Shown here in pieces: positions 34,462 to 42,901 of a stretch of 64,000 bases of DNA. The number at the start of each line of letters is the position of its first letter. Within the stretch, counting starts at the first letter, position 1. This DNA is from an uncultured Clostridia bacterium. Lineage in GTDB: Bacteria > Bacillota > Clostridia > Christensenellales > Aristaeellaceae. Made by a program: the position numbers and the translations under genes. The stretch covers positions 1 through 64,000 of the forward strand of contig CAKUFA010000003.1 of NCBI GenBank assembly GCA_934647165.1. The letters are read 5' to 3'. The notes below the pieces were generated by a model that saw only the letters and a list, made by a program, of their open reading frames with translations, was not told the DNA's origin and ran no database searches.

Positions 34462-35079
34462 TTATAGTTCGCTCAGATAGGCTTTTACCAGTGCAACGCA
34501 TTTTTCACGCCCAAGTTGAGAGGAATCCAGGCAAAGGTCGTAGTAATCGGCGTCCTTCCAGTCATGCCCGGTGAAATAACGATAATACTCAGCGCGGCGT
34601 TTGTCTGTGTCGCGGATGGCCTTCACGGCTTCATCGCTGGTCATGCCAAAGGTTTGCATCACGGAACGAACGCATACGTCATGGGGGGCGTGGATGTAAA
34701 GCTTGGCGACATGGGGCTGGTCGCGGAGGATATAGTTGGCGCAGCGGCCGACAATGACGCAGTTTTCCGTTGCGGCCAGCGAGCGGATGATTTTTGCCTG
34801 ATAACGGAACAGATTTTCATTGGAAATGAAATCGTCCTTGTCGGGGGGGATAACCTGCCCATCGAACACATTGCTGGCAATGCGAAACAGGGGAGTTCGA
34901 CGGAAGCTTTCATCTGCCCGGGCAAAGAAATTTTCGCTGATACCGCTTTCATCGGATGCAAGGCGAAGCAGTTCCCGGTCATAATATGACCAGCCGAGCT
35001 CCTGCGCCAGCATTTTGCCCATCGTGCGGCCACCGCTGCCGAAACTGCGCGCAATGGTAATAACATGATGATCCGCCAT
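34462..35079 (-). CDS. Cytidylate kinase-like family protein
   Basis: The 205-residue protein resembles the cytidylate-kinase-like family common in Clostridia. It has a P-loop-like ITIARSFGSGGRTMGKMLA at the N-terminus, then YYDRELLRLASDESG, an ENCVIVGRCANYIL strand and the lid region IRDTDKRRAEYYRYFTG. Its nucleoside substrate is not established; true Cmk enzymes differ in the P-loop. The ATG follows aaaggagg. The last codon and stop lie directly against the inverted-repeat element, whose insertion may have trimmed a few C-terminal residues. Confidence 0.85.
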   Translation of the reverse strand: MADHHVITIARSFGSGGRTMGKMLAQELGWSYYDRELLRLASDESGISENFFARADESFRRTPLFRIASNVFDGQVIPPDKDDFISNENLFRYQAKIIRSLAATENCVIVGRCANYILRDQPHVAKLYIHAPHDVCVRSVMQTFGMTSDEAVKAIRDTDKRRAEYYRYFTGHDWKDADYYDLCLDSSQLGREKCVALVKAYLSEL

Positions 35080-35264
35080 GAAAAAACCTCCTTTATGGTG
35101 AAAATGGTCGGCCAACAAAACGAAACGAAATTTTCCTCTGCACTGATTATACGGCAAAAACGAAAAATTTTCAATCGTGCGGAAGAAAGTTATCGCTTAT
35201 TACGTCTATATTGATGAGCAAAGGAAATGCAGCATGCGCTGCATCAAAGGGAGGAACTGTTTAC

Positions 35265-37205
35265 ATGAAAAAGTGGCTGCTCACGGCGCTGTGCATAGCG
35301 CTTGTGCTGATGGGCTGCGTCAGTGCGATGGCTGATCCCATCATCACCAACGGCGCTTACGTATCCTATCTGGGCGAGGAGAATCACTTGTTTCTGATTA
35401 ACCCCGATGGCGTGACGCTGACATTGCGGTCCGCTATTGTGGATTTGGTTGGCATGGATGATACCCGTCTGTACTGCCTCACGGCGGATGGACGGCTGTA
35501 TGGCGTGATGCTGGATGGCAGTGCGACGAACATTGTTTCCGCCGCGCCAACAGAGCAAGATCTGGCGCAGGTTGCATCCAAGCCAGTGTATACCCTGGCG
35601 GAGGACGGCACGCTGACGGTGCTGGCAGCGGATGGCACGACGGCTGCTGCCACTTTTCCCAAGGTGCTGATGGCTTGCCGCAGCGCAGCGCATGTGTATT
35701 TCATTGAACAGGGATCGCCCAACAAGCTGCGCCGGGTGACGCTGGGCGGGGCGTTGGCTGAAGATGTGTGCGATGCAGTGGATGCACCCCTGAGCCTTGC
35801 GGCATCTGAGGACTCCGTGGCCATGGTTGCAGGCGATCATTCACTGATTCTTGTGAATCTTGCGGATATGAGCCGTCACTATCTGGCGGCAAGCTCCGAA
35901 AACACGGCAAGCGCCGTATCCGTAGGCGGCAAAGTGTACCGTTTCACAAAGGACGAAAAGGGCGGCTATCTGCTGGAAAGCAGCGCGGATAACGGCTTTG
36001 CGGCAACTGCGGCGCAAAATCAGCTCCAGCCTGCAAATTCTGCAACGGCAACGCCTACTGCAACGGCGCTGCCCACCGCTACACCGAAGCCCACGGCAAC
36101 CCCGAAAGCAACAAGCAAACCCACGGCAACCCCGCAAACGGATGATGGTTCCATCCGGTTTGGCGCCCGTGGTTCTGCGGTCAAGAAGATGCAAAGGCGT
36201 CTTATCGAGTTGGGGTATCCGCTGGATAAGGCGGATGGTGTGTATGGCGACAATACCAAGCTGGCGGTGAAGCTGTTCCAGTCTACCATCGGCTACCGGG
36301 AGCGGAACTACGCCACCAAGTCCATGCTGAACAAGCTGTATAGCAAGAACGCCCCGGTGTTCGATGCACTGGTGGAGGTTAAGAGCGGCGATAAGGGCGC
36401 CCGCGTGCTGCTTCTACAAACCAAGCTGAAGGAAAAGGGGCAGGATCCGGGAAAGCTGGACGGCGTGTTCGGCAAGGCAACCACTGCTGCGCTGAAAGCC
36501 TTCCAGAAGAGCAAGGGCCTTGCACAGACCGGCCTTGCAGATCCGGACACACTCATCCTGCTCTATGAAGTGCAGGTAGAAACGCCAACCCCCACGCCGC
36601 CGCCTGTGAATCCGCCTGAGCCCAGCCAGAACCTGAGCGGAACAATTACGCTTCCTGCAACGGCTAAGAAGGGCGATACGCTGACGCCGGTTATGGCGCT
36701 CAACGGCAACTCGCTGGCATACTCGTGGTACATGGACGGCCAGATCCTTGCTGGACAGACTGCGGCTACCCTTGTTGTGACGGCAGAAATGGAAGGACAT
36801 CAGTTGGTGATGATTGCCACCTCGCTGGATGCGAAATTGCCGGGTAATGTATGCAGCAATGCTTGCACGGTAAGCAGCGATGAACCTGTTGTGCCACCTG
36901 TTACTGCGCCATTGGAGGGCACGCTGTCCATTCCGGCGAAAGCGACGGTGGGAGAAACGATCACTGTGACGGCCAGCCTGAATACCAACAATGTGACCTA
37001 CACCTGGTACATGGGCAGCACCAAGGTAGGCGATGGCGCCACGCTGCAACTTGTTGAAGCGTGGGCTGGCAAGGCTGTGAATGCGGTTGCAACGTCCACG
37101 GACAGCGCCTTTACCGGCTCTGTAACCAGCGGCAGCTGCCAGGTGGAAGCCAAGCAGCCCGCCCCTGAGCCGGAACCCGAACCCGGTACAACAACGGATC
37201 TGTAA
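35265..37205 (+). CDS. Secreted cell-wall-binding protein with two peptidoglycan-binding domains and two Ig-like repeats
   Basis: The 646-residue product begins with a signal peptide (MKKWLLTALCIALVLMGCVS; the cysteine may form a weak lipobox). Residues about 25-265 are beta-propeller-like, with repeats of the type TRLYCLTADGRLYGVMLDG. A Thr/Pro/Ala-rich linker (TATPKPTATPKATSKPTATP) follows. Two PG_binding_1 domains come next (IRFGARGSAVKKMQRRLIEL...DGVYGDNT; KSGDKGARVLLLQTKLKEKG...DGVFGKAT). Two related beta repeats then contain YSWYMDGQILAG and YTWYMGSTKVGD, and the end is acidic and proline-rich. No catalytic domain is visible. A gggagg site precedes the ATG. Confidence 0.83.
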   Translation: MKKWLLTALCIALVLMGCVSAMADPIITNGAYVSYLGEENHLFLINPDGVTLTLRSAIVDLVGMDDTRLYCLTADGRLYGVMLDGSATNIVSAAPTEQDLAQVASKPVYTLAEDGTLTVLAADGTTAAATFPKVLMACRSAAHVYFIEQGSPNKLRRVTLGGALAEDVCDAVDAPLSLAASEDSVAMVAGDHSLILVNLADMSRHYLAASSENTASAVSVGGKVYRFTKDEKGGYLLESSADNGFAATAAQNQLQPANSATATPTATALPTATPKPTATPKATSKPTATPQTDDGSIRFGARGSAVKKMQRRLIELGYPLDKADGVYGDNTKLAVKLFQSTIGYRERNYATKSMLNKLYSKNAPVFDALVEVKSGDKGARVLLLQTKLKEKGQDPGKLDGVFGKATTAALKAFQKSKGLAQTGLADPDTLILLYEVQVETPTPTPPPVNPPEPSQNLSGTITLPATAKKGDTLTPVMALNGNSLAYSWYMDGQILAGQTAATLVVTAEMEGHQLVMIATSLDAKLPGNVCSNACTVSSDEPVVPPVTAPLEGTLSIPAKATVGETITVTASLNTNNVTYTWYMGSTKVGDGATLQLVEAWAGKAVNAVATSTDSAFTGSVTSGSCQVEAKQPAPEPEPEPGTTTDL

Positions 37206-37242
37206 AGAATGGCCGCACAACGCATTGGAGCGACAAATCTAT

Positions 37243-37295
37243 AAAAAGCGCACGGGAGAAGCGGACTGAAACAGCTGCTTCTCCCGTGCGCTTTT
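37243..37295 (+). terminator. Bidirectional Rho-independent terminator
   Basis: AAGCGCACGGGAGAAGC pairs with GCTTCTCCCGTGCGCTT; T-runs on both strands serve the two convergent genes. Confidence 0.9.
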
Positions 37296-37950
37296 ATGAT
37301 GTGCAGGATGGCGATTCGCCTGCGCATTTTTGCGGTGCAGCAGCACAGGCTTCCCACCGTGTCATGTACAGTTCAAGAATCATCTCCAGCTGCACATCAA
37401 ACGCGGGGCAGGGGGCGCAAGGAGGGGGACACACAAGCCGAACGCAGGGCAAAATCATCAGGGTGTTGCGCCAACATTCGCATTCCGGCGCAAAGAGGCG
37501 CAACGCAGCTTCTGTTTCCACCACGGCACGGCCGGTGTAGAGGGAGCCGCAGGCGTCTTTCACCTGGCACTGCACAGGCACGGCCACCAACAGCCGTTTT
37601 TGCCAAGGAGACGGACTGCCCAGGGGCGTTGCTTCAGGCGCATTGCTGCATGGAGAAAGAGAGAGCAGCGTGTAAGGCGATTTGGCACAGGAGGGGATAC
37701 CTTCAACCTGCAAGGTAAAGGCGGATCGACGCAGCCATTCACGCCCACAGGCAAGGATGCGCGGCAGAAGAAAGCTCCGCGGCGGCAAGGCAGGAGGATG
37801 ATTACAGGATGGCGGCATGCCGCAGGCACAGCAGGGACATTGACAGCGCGTTGGCGGGCAGGAATTCTTTTCCGCACAAAGAGAGGGCGGAAGATGATAC
37901 TCAGGGGGCACATACGCCCGGGTACAGGGAAAACGGCAGGATGGTTTCAT
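37294..37950 (-). CDS. Cysteine-rich protein of unknown function, possibly spore-coat-type
   Basis: This 218-residue protein has more than twenty cysteines, many in C-P-P-x-C or C-x-C groups (CQCPCCACGMPPSC; LVCPPPCAPCPAF). Between them are beta-rich stretches such as RSAFTLQVEGIPSC, RLLVAVPVQCQVKDACG and GRAVVETEAALRL. There is no signal peptide or metal-site signature I can name. Similar Cys-rich leaderless proteins occur in clostridial spore coats, which is only a suggestion. That it is a real gene is supported by a gggaggt site 7 nt before the ATG and by its stop codon lying exactly at a bidirectional terminator. Confidence 0.6.
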   Translation of the reverse strand: MKPSCRFPCTRAYVPPEYHLPPSLCAEKNSCPPTRCQCPCCACGMPPSCNHPPALPPRSFLLPRILACGREWLRRSAFTLQVEGIPSCAKSPYTLLSLSPCSNAPEATPLGSPSPWQKRLLVAVPVQCQVKDACGSLYTGRAVVETEAALRLFAPECECWRNTLMILPCVRLVCPPPCAPCPAFDVQLEMILELYMTRWEACAAAPQKCAGESPSCTS

Positions 37951-38033
37951 CAGCAAGACCTCCCACATGGCCAGAATCAACGCAAAGGGTTCATCATCAG
38001 GCTATGCGAAAGAATACAAGACGTGCCGTGCCC

Positions 38034-38930
38034 TTAGGGCGTGGCCTGGCTGGCAATGGTATTCCACAGGGCGGCAACAGCATCGCTGACGGTATCATCC
38101 CGGCGGCGTACAAGATAGATGGAAAAGGCCATATCTTTTTCATCAAAGGGACGAGTAACAAAACGCGAATCCACATTGCCCTGCAAAAAGCTTACGCCGA
38201 TGCCAACGGCGCCTTCCAGCACCTTCTGCCGCCATAGCGTTTCGTCCGGGGAGCATATAGCGTAATTGAGCGTTATCTGCAAGCAGCGCGCACAGTTTTC
38301 CAACACATGGAAGGATCGGTAATAGCGATTGCGGCTGGCCACTGGCCATTGTGCCAGATCGCGCACAGAAAGGGTTGCGCGCTCGGTCAGCGGGTGCCCG
38401 GCGGCCAACACGGCGACCAGCCGATGCCGACGCAGCAGCACAGATTCGTAGTTCTCCACATGTTCCGGCAAGCCCATGAGAAGTCCAAGATCACACACGC
38501 TTTCGTCCAACTCCCGCTCGGCCAGCAAGTCGGGCAATTCATCAAAAGCGATGTCATATTCAAGCCCTGTATGGGATTTCAACATTTGGCGCAGAACGTC
38601 AGGGCTGCCGTATCCGAGGGCGTTTGGCACGCCATAGGCACAGGCAATGCATACACTGCCATGCGCTTGACGGGCAAGATTGCCGATGCGGTTGCACGCC
38701 TTGTCAAAGGTGTCCACACAAGTGGCTGCTTCCCGGGCAAAGGCGCGGCCAAAGGCGGTAGGTACTAGCGTTCGGCCGCCACGAACAAACAGGGGAGCGC
38801 CCAGTTCATCTTCTACAGAACGGATGGCCTTCCCAAGAGCCTGCGGGGACAAAAATAACTGGTGCGCCGCCTGGGTGAAACTGTCAGTTTGCATAACAGC
38901 TAATACATATCGCATATTTCGAATATCCAT
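38034..38930 (-). CDS. LysR family transcriptional regulator
   Basis: A 298-residue LysR-type regulator. The N-terminal winged helix reads MRYVLAVMQTDSFTQAAHQL then SPQALGKAIRSVEDELGAPL and the linker helix follows. The effector domain (about residues 90-298) has the usual two-lobed periplasmic-binding-like pattern. It is transcribed away from the secreted flavin reductase gene, and the 146-nt intergenic region holds promoters for both plus two palindromes, the classical arrangement for a LysR protein controlling its neighbour in response to that neighbour's substrate. A ggaggagg site precedes the ATG. Confidence 0.93.
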   Translation of the reverse strand: MDIRNMRYVLAVMQTDSFTQAAHQLFLSPQALGKAIRSVEDELGAPLFVRGGRTLVPTAFGRAFAREAATCVDTFDKACNRIGNLARQAHGSVCIACAYGVPNALGYGSPDVLRQMLKSHTGLEYDIAFDELPDLLAERELDESVCDLGLLMGLPEHVENYESVLLRRHRLVAVLAAGHPLTERATLSVRDLAQWPVASRNRYYRSFHVLENCARCLQITLNYAICSPDETLWRQKVLEGAVGIGVSFLQGNVDSRFVTRPFDEKDMAFSIYLVRRRDDTVSDAVAALWNTIASQATP

Positions 38931-38950
38931 CAGGTTTTTCCTCCTCCATG

Positions 38951-38979
38951 ATTATAGCATGAGAAACTTCTGGTTTCAA
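38951..38979 (-). promoter_or_regulatory. Promoter for the LysR gene
   Basis: On the reverse strand TTGAAA and TATAAT are 17 nt apart. The -35 overlaps the GAAAC-N5-GTTTC palindrome, suggesting autorepression. Confidence 0.8.
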
Positions 38980-39000
38980 GTGAAAGAACAACAGGTTCTT
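38963..39000. promoter_or_regulatory. Two candidate LysR operator palindromes
   Basis: GAAAC-TTCTG-GTTTC (38963-38977) and AAGAAC-N5-GTTCTT (38984-39000) are centred about 22 nt apart. The second abuts the -35 of the reductase promoter. Spacing of two sites by two helical turns is typical of LysR activators. Confidence 0.5.
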
Positions 39001-39027
39001 GCATTCCAAAGAAAACTTCGTTAAAAT
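38999..39027 (+). promoter_or_regulatory. Promoter for the secreted flavin reductase gene
   Basis: TTGCAT and TAAAAT with a 17-nt spacer; imperfect boxes fit an activator-dependent promoter. Confidence 0.7.
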
Positions 39028-39076
39028 GATGACGGTTCAAGGTTGCCTGTTAGGGCAAACAAAGGAGGAAATGATG

Positions 39077-41179
39077 ATGAAGAAGACTCTTGCGTGGTTG
39101 CTGAGTCTCGCCATGCTGCTGACAATGATCAGCGGTGTTGCACTGGCGGAGACGAATACCGCGACAGTCACCGGTTTTGGCGGTGATGTGACGGTGACTG
39201 TGACCACTGACGACGCAGGTGTGATTACCGAAATCAGTGCCGAGGGTGCAAATGAGACCGAAGCCCTGGGCGGCGAGGCCATCAAGACCCTGAACGCTGG
39301 TGCATTGGCAGCGTTGGTCGGCCAGAAGCTGGCGGATGTTGATTTTGATGCCATTGACGCTATGTCCGGCGCAACGGTGACCTCCACGGCTGTGAAGAAC
39401 GCCGCGAAAATGGTGAAGACGAACGTGACCGGCGCTGTGGCCGGTATGGTGGCCGATGGTACCTATACCGCCACTACACCGTCCTTCTCCGTGACCGATC
39501 AGCTGACCATCGAGGTTACCTTCGAAAATGGCAAGCTGACGGCAATCAATACCGTGAACAATGGCAGCACTGATGCGATTTTTGCCACAGTGGAGAGCAA
39601 GCTGTATCCCCGTCTGATCGAAGCGCAGAGCCTGGAAGTGGACGCGATCACCGGCGCAACGGTGTCCTCCAACGCGGTGAAGACCGCTGTGGCCATGGCT
39701 ATTGAACAGGCTGGCGGCGATACGTCCACCTGGCATACGCCGATTGCCAAGTCCGAAGAAAAGGTGACACTCGAAGGCTACGATGTGATTGTTGTGGGTC
39801 TGGGCGGCTCCGGCATGACTTCTTATCTGAGCGCAGCGGAAAACGGTGCGACGGTGTTCGGTTTCGACAGTGCTGCTAAGGTGGGCGGCAACAGCACCAA
39901 CACATCTGGCCCCATGGCGATCAATCCTGCTTCCCGCCTGACAGATGGCAAGGATCTGGTACCTGTGGACGAGCTGGTGGCTGATTGGATGGCCTACACC
40001 GATGGCGATGCGAAAGAGGATATGATCCGCTTGTTCGTGAACGCTTCCGGTGAGACCCTTGACTGGATGGAGAAGTATTCCTTCCAGTTTGGCGATACCA
40101 TGAAGGCCTTCTTTGATGCTCATGGCTGGCAGGTTTGGACCAGCTACGCTGGCAAGGATGGCAAGACCAAGGACGAGGCTTATGTGGAAGCGCTCGACAC
40201 GGCCAAGGCCATGAACGAGAAGAATGACTACATGCTGGAGCTGACCGCCAAGAAACTCCTCCAGGATGAAAATGGCAACGTGGTAGGCGTGGAAGCAACA
40301 CGCTATGACGGTGCAACCTATGACATTTATGGCAAGAACGTGATTCTGGCCACCGGTGGTTTTATCGGCAACGATGAAATGTGCAACGAGTATCTGGGCG
40401 GCGTGTGGCGCACCGATGCCATGACCCAGTGCAACGGCGCCGGCATCCTGATGGCGGAAGACGCTGTGGATGCTGCACTGTACAATCCTGATGTGGCGCC
40501 TGTGTCTCACATTGCGCAGGTGTACAACATTGTGAAGAATGATGACCTGACCAAGGATCAGAAGGCAATCCTGACAAGCCTTGTGCTGGATACCACCAAG
40601 CCTATTGTGAGCGCGGACGGTACCTCTGTCAATGATAAGATTGGTATGTTCATTGCCTTTGACGTGTGGCAGGCTGGTCCTACCTACTATGTGATTTACA
40701 CCCAGGAGCAGATGGATGCCATCAAGGCAAACGGTCTGGAAATGGCGAATACCCCCATGTTCATGGCGCAGGGCGGCACGGTGGAAGCCGGGGTGCCGGT
40801 GACGGATCTGGATACCATCCTTTCCGTTGGAGAAACGTATGGCGATGTGTTCAAGGCTGATTCGCTGGAAGCGCTGGCAGAGCAGCTGAATATGCCGAAC
40901 CTGACTGCTTCTGTGGAAGCCAAGGAAGGCGCGTACTATGCAGTGAAGGGCGCCAGCTATGTGTATTCTACCTGCGGCGGTTTGGACATTGACGAGAACC
41001 TGAACGTGCTGCGTAAGGATGGCACTGCGGTGACCAACCTGTTTGCGGTTGGCAACGATAGCATTGGCGTGCTGCTGGAGTCCGGCAAGGCTTATGTGAC
41101 CTACGGCGGCGCGGCTGCCGGTTGGGCGCTGACCTCTGGTCGTCTGGCTGGTGCAACGGCTGCTGCACAGTCCAAGTAA
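39077..41179 (+). CDS. Secreted FMN/FAD fumarate-reductase-like flavoprotein
   Basis: The 700-residue product has a signal peptide (MKKTLAWLLSLAMLLTMISG), then two FMN-binding domains with covalent flavinylation motifs DAMSGATVTS (Thr100) and DAITGATVSS (Thr195), which ApbE would modify. The rest is a flavocytochrome c/fumarate-reductase type FAD domain starting DVIVVGLGGSGMTSYLSAAE, with KVGGNSTNTSG, an ILATGGF strand and the C-terminal STCGGLDIDENLNVL and AVGNDSIGVLLESG segments. There are no heme motifs. Such extracellular reductases pass electrons from the membrane to external acceptors (fumarate, urocanate, methacrylate and others); the acceptor here cannot be told. LysR control of a substrate-specific reductase is likely. 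Confidence 0.88.
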   Translation: MKKTLAWLLSLAMLLTMISGVALAETNTATVTGFGGDVTVTVTTDDAGVITEISAEGANETEALGGEAIKTLNAGALAALVGQKLADVDFDAIDAMSGATVTSTAVKNAAKMVKTNVTGAVAGMVADGTYTATTPSFSVTDQLTIEVTFENGKLTAINTVNNGSTDAIFATVESKLYPRLIEAQSLEVDAITGATVSSNAVKTAVAMAIEQAGGDTSTWHTPIAKSEEKVTLEGYDVIVVGLGGSGMTSYLSAAENGATVFGFDSAAKVGGNSTNTSGPMAINPASRLTDGKDLVPVDELVADWMAYTDGDAKEDMIRLFVNASGETLDWMEKYSFQFGDTMKAFFDAHGWQVWTSYAGKDGKTKDEAYVEALDTAKAMNEKNDYMLELTAKKLLQDENGNVVGVEATRYDGATYDIYGKNVILATGGFIGNDEMCNEYLGGVWRTDAMTQCNGAGILMAEDAVDAALYNPDVAPVSHIAQVYNIVKNDDLTKDQKAILTSLVLDTTKPIVSADGTSVNDKIGMFIAFDVWQAGPTYYVIYTQEQMDAIKANGLEMANTPMFMAQGGTVEAGVPVTDLDTILSVGETYGDVFKADSLEALAEQLNMPNLTASVEAKEGAYYAVKGASYVYSTCGGLDIDENLNVLRKDGTAVTNLFAVGNDSIGVLLESGKAYVTYGGAAAGWALTSGRLAGATAAAQSK

Positions 41180-41187
41180 TCGGAAAA

Positions 41188-41228
41188 ACAAAAAGAGGAA
41201 GCTTCCGCAAGGAGGCTTCCTCTTTTTC
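41188..41228 (+). terminator. Rho-independent terminator after the flavin reductase
   Basis: AAAAAGAGGAAGC pairs with GCTTCCTCTTTTT. Confidence 0.92.
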
Positions 41229-41320
41229 TGTTGCTGAAAAAAGAAAGGTTACTTTCCGGCAAAAATCAACGCCCTTGTGAAGACTCGCTCACAGGGGCGC
41301 TGGTTTTTTGCGGAAAAATA

Positions 41321-41800
41321 TTATCGTGTGGTTGTTCGCAGCGAGAAGGGCACCCCCCACATGTAGTAGGTGATGTTCAGTTCCCGCACGGAGTGCATGG
41401 ACGCATCAGTCAAAATGGTGGCCTGAATATCACCACTGGTGCGGGCGGGAAGTGCACGGGCTGTTTCGTCACCCAGCTGGAGCACGTCCCCCGTCATGGG
41501 AGTTACCTGCAATTCCACCATATCCGCAGTGAAAAAGCAATCGTTGCGCAGTCGCACCGTGTAGGTGTAGAACTGATATTGCTCTGCGCTGCCGAGGGTT
41601 CCGGATTGAAATAATGTGCCGTTTACACGCCCGGTTTCTACCTGATTGCGCAGCCGGGCGAATAGTTCGGGTTGCGTGGCGGCATCCACAGCCATCACGC
41701 CGGTTGCTTCCACAACCACGTTGGCGTTCATATACAGCCAGCCAACCCCGGCAGCAGAGGCAATCAGCACCACTACCAGGAGGATTGCGACATATTTCAT
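41321..41800 (-). CDS. Single-pass membrane protein, third gene of the ZorAB-like operon
   Basis: This 159-residue protein has an N-terminal membrane anchor (YVAILLVVVLIASAAGVGWLY) and a beta-rich outer domain with stretches VVEATGVMAVDAATQ, YQFYTYTVRLRND and ELNITYYMWGVPFSL. I do not recognise a family. Its ribosome site (aaggagat) overlaps the stop region of the MotB/ZorB-like gene 15 nt upstream, so it is translated as part of that operon and its product lies on the same outer face as the peptidoglycan-binding domain. It is none of the known Zorya effectors (ZorC, ZorD, ZorE), all of which are larger cytoplasmic proteins. Confidence 0.6.
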   Translation of the reverse strand: MKYVAILLVVVLIASAAGVGWLYMNANVVVEATGVMAVDAATQPELFARLRNQVETGRVNGTLFQSGTLGSAEQYQFYTYTVRLRNDCFFTADMVELQVTPMTGDVLQLGDETARALPARTSGDIQATILTDASMHSVRELNITYYMWGVPFSLRTTTR

Positions 41801-41815
41801 TGGTACGGTATCTCC

Positions 41816-42898
41816 TTATTGGCCTGAAAGCAGGCGATTCATCTCATCAATCATTTCTGCATCGCGCAGGCTGAACTTGAATTCGACCCGGCGGGATGCG
41901 TCTAGATTCTCTGTGCCGTCAGCATTGTAAATGGGGGAAGAGTTGCTGCGCCCGGTAGCAGTGAGGATTTTTCGCAGCAGCGTGCGCTGTGCATTTGTCA
42001 GCGAGGGCATTTCCAAACAGTATTTTGCAACGGCGAGGGCTCGGTTCTGGCTCAATTCCAGATTGTTGATGTAGCTGCCGGTGGAATCCGTATGCCCTTC
42101 GATGATAATTTCGCCCAGATATTCGCTGTATTCATCCCTTAGCAGTACGCTCAGATAAACCGGAATGAATTGGTCTAACAACGCACGGCCCTGTTCCTTG
42201 ATTTTGTATGATCCGGTTTCAAAAAACACAGCGCTGTCAAGCTGAATATCGCCGGTGGATTTGTCCACCGTGGCGCGCAGATTGGCACTGCTCAGTGCAA
42301 CAGACAGCCGGGCAATGATTTCACTGCGAACGCCTACAAGATCGTCAATCTTCTGCGTTTGTGCGGCCAAAGCGTCCTGCTGCTGTTGCAGGAGCGATGT
42401 GGCGGCATCCAACGCAGTCTGCTGGCTGGCAAGCTGGCCTTGCAGGTTTTGCAGCTCTTGCTCACGGGTAGCAAGGGATGCGTTGGCGCTGTCCAGCTCG
42501 TCCTGCTGGGTATTTAGTTGGCTTTGCAGGTTTTGCAGCTCTTGCTCACGGGTAGCAAGGGATGCATTGGCGCTGTCCAGCGCGCTTTGCTGGGCGGCAA
42601 GGGTTGCCGCCTGTTCATTCAGCTTGCTTTGCTGGGTTGTCAGGGTGGCCTGCTGCTGCGTCAGCGTAGCGGATTGTTCATCCAGCGTGGTTTGCTGCAC
42701 TGCAAGCAGGGCTTCCTTTTGCTCCAGCTCCTGGGTTTTGCTTTCCAGCATGGTGAAGTATTGATACAGGCTCATGCACAGGATGAGCACAAAAACCAAT
42801 AGCAGCGACGCCATCATGTCGGAATAGCTGATCCAGCTTGCACCGGAGGCGCCGGAGCCGCGGCCGGAGCGGCTGTTATGGATCCGCTGTTTCGCCAT
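41816..42898 (-). CDS. ZorB/MotB-like stator protein with OmpA-type peptidoglycan-binding domain and long coiled coil
   Basis: The 360-residue protein has one transmembrane helix (about residues 22-45) with the ion-carrying aspartate in SYSDMMASLLLVFVLIL, as in MotB and ZorB. Residues about 50-180 form a coiled coil of Gln/Leu-rich heptads containing a duplicated 28-residue unit. The C-terminal half is an OmpA/MotB domain with IIIEGHTDSTGSYINNLELS and NRALAVAKYC, which binds peptidoglycan. Known ZorB and MotB proteins usually lack such an extended stalk. It starts 3 nt after the channel gene, with its ggagg site inside that gene. A flagellar role is unlikely with no flagellar genes nearby. 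Function in defence or envelope work is inference. Confidence 0.82.
   Translation of the reverse strand: MAKQRIHNSRSGRGSGASGASWISYSDMMASLLLVFVLILCMSLYQYFTMLESKTQELEQKEALLAVQQTTLDEQSATLTQQQATLTTQQSKLNEQAATLAAQQSALDSANASLATREQELQNLQSQLNTQQDELDSANASLATREQELQNLQGQLASQQTALDAATSLLQQQQDALAAQTQKIDDLVGVRSEIIARLSVALSSANLRATVDKSTGDIQLDSAVFFETGSYKIKEQGRALLDQFIPVYLSVLLRDEYSEYLGEIIIEGHTDSTGSYINNLELSQNRALAVAKYCLEMPSLTNAQRTLLRKILTATGRSNSSPIYNADGTENLDASRRVEFKFSLRDAEMIDEMNRLLSGQ
42441..42581. repeat. 57-bp direct repeat, period 84 nt, inside the ZorB-like gene
   Basis: TGCAGGTTTTGCAGCTCTTG and the next 37 bases recur 84 nt later with one mismatch (42441-42497 and 42525-42581). Eighty-four nucleotides is 28 codons, or four heptads, so copy-number change would lengthen the coiled coil without breaking its register. 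Confidence 0.85.
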
Positions 42899-42901
42899 GG
42901 C

